A stretch of 6,304 nucleotides of DNA, from assembly GCA_044238735.1 (NCBI GenBank), contig JBIICS010000154.1, positions 1-6,304 of the forward strand. The letters run 5' to 3'. Of the stretch, positions 4,786 through 6,304 are shown piece by piece; the stretch's first letter is position 1, and the number at the start of each line of letters is the position of its first letter. The DNA is from JBIICS01 sp044238735. GTDB taxonomy: Bacteria; Bacteroidota; Bacteroidia; UBA4408. Under the pieces are notes generated by a model. It had not been told where the DNA came from. It saw only the letters and a program-made list of their open reading frames with translations, and did no database searches. A program made the translations under genes and the position numbers.

Positions 4786-6304
4786 TTATTTTACTTCTTG
4801 CATTAGTTTCTTAACAAGTGGAGATATTATAATCATTATAATGCCTGCAACAAGCGCATAAAGGGCTAATTGTTTATATCCATCGGCATAAACCACCAGT
4901 TTTTCCAAATTTGTAGAATTTTCGGAGGCTTCAGAAATATTTGCTCCCAAAATACCCGCAAAATATTGACCGTATGCACTAGCCAAATACCACATTCCCA
5001 TTACCACTGCTTGAGTTTTCATTGGGGATAGTTTAGACATTACAGAAAGCCCAATAGGCGATAAGCATAATTCACCAAACGTAATAACAAACCATCCAAA
5101 CGTAAATAAATCTAAAGAGGTTCTTCCGTTAGCATCAGCAAAAAATTTAGTGTAATAAAAAATATAAAACCCGGCTGCCAAAAACAAAAAACCAAGTCCG
5201 AATTTTACTATTGTGTTGGGTTCTATATTTTTTTTAGCCATCCAAATCCACAAAACACCTAAAACAGCAGCAAATATTACTACAAAAAGAGAATTTGCTG
5301 AGTTATTAACTCCATTAGGGTCTAGTTTTACACCCAGTATAGTATCATTTAAATTGTTGGTAGCAAATAAGCTTAAAGATCCACCACTTTGTTCGAAAAA
5401 AGACCAAAATACTATTGAAAAAAACATAAACACCAGAGCAGCTATAAGTTTTTTGTTTTCGGCCGCAGTAAAAGAACGCATTTCGTAAAAAAGATATAGT
5501 AGCGCAATAGGACCAATGGCATACATAAACATATCGGTATATTCAGTTTTGGAAACCATTATCATAATTACCGGAATAGCTATTAATGACCCCAGATAAG
5601 TTAATATTTCGATAATACGTTTTTTAGAGACATCCATACCAGCTATTGGAGATAGACCTATAGGCCCAAGGCTTTTTTGGGTCCGAACAAAAGTTAGCAA
5701 GCTAATAACCATCACAACAGATGCAAATCCAAATCCAAAATTCCATCTTAAGTTTTCGGGTATAATACTTTGAAATAAATTTCCGTTGGCAACAGCAATA
5801 CAAATATAACCTCCAATTAAAGCACCTAAATTAACACCGGCGTAAAACAACGAAAAACCGGCATCGCGACGGGAGTCGTTGATACTATACAACTGACCAA
5901 CAATAGAAGAAATATTAGGTTTAAAAAATGCGGTTCCAATAATTATTAAACTAATACCCAAAAAGAAAAACGATTTGGGGTCTAGCGATAGGGTTATGCT
6001 TCCAATAATCATTAATATGCCACCCCAAAACAGCGATTTACGATAACCTAAGATTTTATCGGCAAAAATACCTCCAATAAATGTGAAAGCATAAACAAAG
6101 GCCTGAGTAGCTCCGTACTGAAGATTAGCTACCACTTCGTTCATTCCTAATTGCTGAACCATAAAAACAACCAGCATGCCACGCATTCCATAGAAACTGA
6201 ATCGTTCCCACATTTCACTAAAAAACAAATACCACAATTGCTTGGGGTATTTGCCTTTAAAATCCTGAATTTGTTGTATGCTTTGGTTATTTTCCAATAA
6301 GTTG
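4786..6304 (-). CDS. POT/PTR2-family proton-coupled oligopeptide transporter (5' end at or beyond the right edge)
   Basis: This inner-membrane symporter imports di- and tripeptides with protons. Counting from the TTG at 6297-6295, it has 503 residues with many hydrophobic spans (for example 41-50, 66-79, 90-105, 110-123, 190-204, 230-248, 285-301, 336-354, 366-382, 398-412, 478-496). The POT proton-coupling motif ExxERF is present as EMWERF (E28, E31, R32), with FYGMRGML after it. Other family marks are ADKILGYRK (79-87), FFKPNIS (124-130), the PTR2 signature region FYAGVNLGAL (151-160), FEQSGGSL (301-308) and GELCLSPIGLSVMSKLSP (408-425). The first codon in the window that could start is TTG, but the frame is still open through AAC-TTA to the edge, so the true ATG probably lies just outside; only a few residues should be missing, since the family-like region begins near residue 13. 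It is the first gene of the minus-strand run; its promoter is not in the window. Confidence 0.95.
   Translation of the reverse strand, partial: NLLENNQSIQQIQDFKGKYPKQLWYLFFSEMWERFSFYGMRGMLVVFMVQQLGMNEVVANLQYGATQAFVYAFTFIGGIFADKILGYRKSLFWGGILMIIGSITLSLDPKSFFFLGISLIIIGTAFFKPNISSIVGQLYSINDSRRDAGFSLFYAGVNLGALIGGYICIAVANGNLFQSIIPENLRWNFGFGFASVVMVISLLTFVRTQKSLGPIGLSPIAGMDVSKKRIIEILTYLGSLIAIPVIMIMVSKTEYTDMFMYAIGPIALLYLFYEMRSFTAAENKKLIAALVFMFFSIVFWSFFEQSGGSLSLFATNNLNDTILGVKLDPNGVNNSANSLFVVIFAAVLGVLWIWMAKKNIEPNTIVKFGLGFLFLAAGFYIFYYTKFFADANGRTSLDLFTFGWFVITFGELCLSPIGLSVMSKLSPMKTQAVVMGMWYLASAYGQYFAGILGANISEASENSTNLEKLVVYADGYKQLALYALVAGIIMIIISPLVKKLMQEVK

Noticed and set aside
5213..5488. Plus-strand open frame of 91 codons inside the transporter gene
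   Set aside because: It is antisense to a clear POT transporter with family motifs on the other strand, and the product shows no recognisable domain.
6295..6297. TTG as the true start codon of the peptide transporter
   Set aside because: The frame remains open upstream to the window edge (AAC-TTA before it), so an ATG a few codons further out is more likely; it cannot be decided from this window.

Overview
The window is AT-rich DNA from a member of the Bacteroidetes, most likely of the Flavobacteriia/Cytophagia type. This rests on protein similarity recalled from memory: the Bacteroidetes-type PLP arginine decarboxylase start, an arginase with the TTPSGNMHG loop, and a peptide transporter opening with KGKYPKQLWYLFFSEMWERF. 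The general lack of Shine-Dalgarno sequences before the start codons fits as well. Coding density is high. No non-coding stretch exceeds about 90 bases, and there is no mobile element, CRISPR array, tRNA or rRNA.

Left part (1-3040), arginine use. A truncated arginine decarboxylase gene (speA) runs leftward off the edge. Divergent from it, an arginase-family hydrolase gene is followed after 5 bp by argS, for arginyl-tRNA synthetase. All three products take arginine (or, for the hydrolase, possibly agmatine) as substrate: one sends it to polyamines, one to ornithine and urea, one to protein synthesis. The 87-bp gap between speA and the arginase gene carries a perfect 13-bp palindrome and a flanking 8-bp inverted repeat, a candidate shared control site.

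Centre (3041-3112). argS converges with the minus-strand genes on an A/T-flanked hairpin that reads as a terminator from both sides.

Right part (3113-6304), a tightly packed minus-strand run, in transcription order: a POT-family proton/peptide symporter (5' end at or beyond the edge), an exported thioredoxin-like protein, a small protein with an XRE-like helix-turn-helix and a C-terminal coiled coil, and an unusual fusion of a degenerate XRE-like helix-turn-helix to a KdsC-type HAD phosphatase. Gaps are 30, 1 and 16 bp, so they are probably co-transcribed. The first two genes are ordinary envelope and nutrition functions. The last two, a pair of consecutive HTH proteins one of which carries a phosphatase, are the least ordinary part of the window and the best candidate for something not well described.
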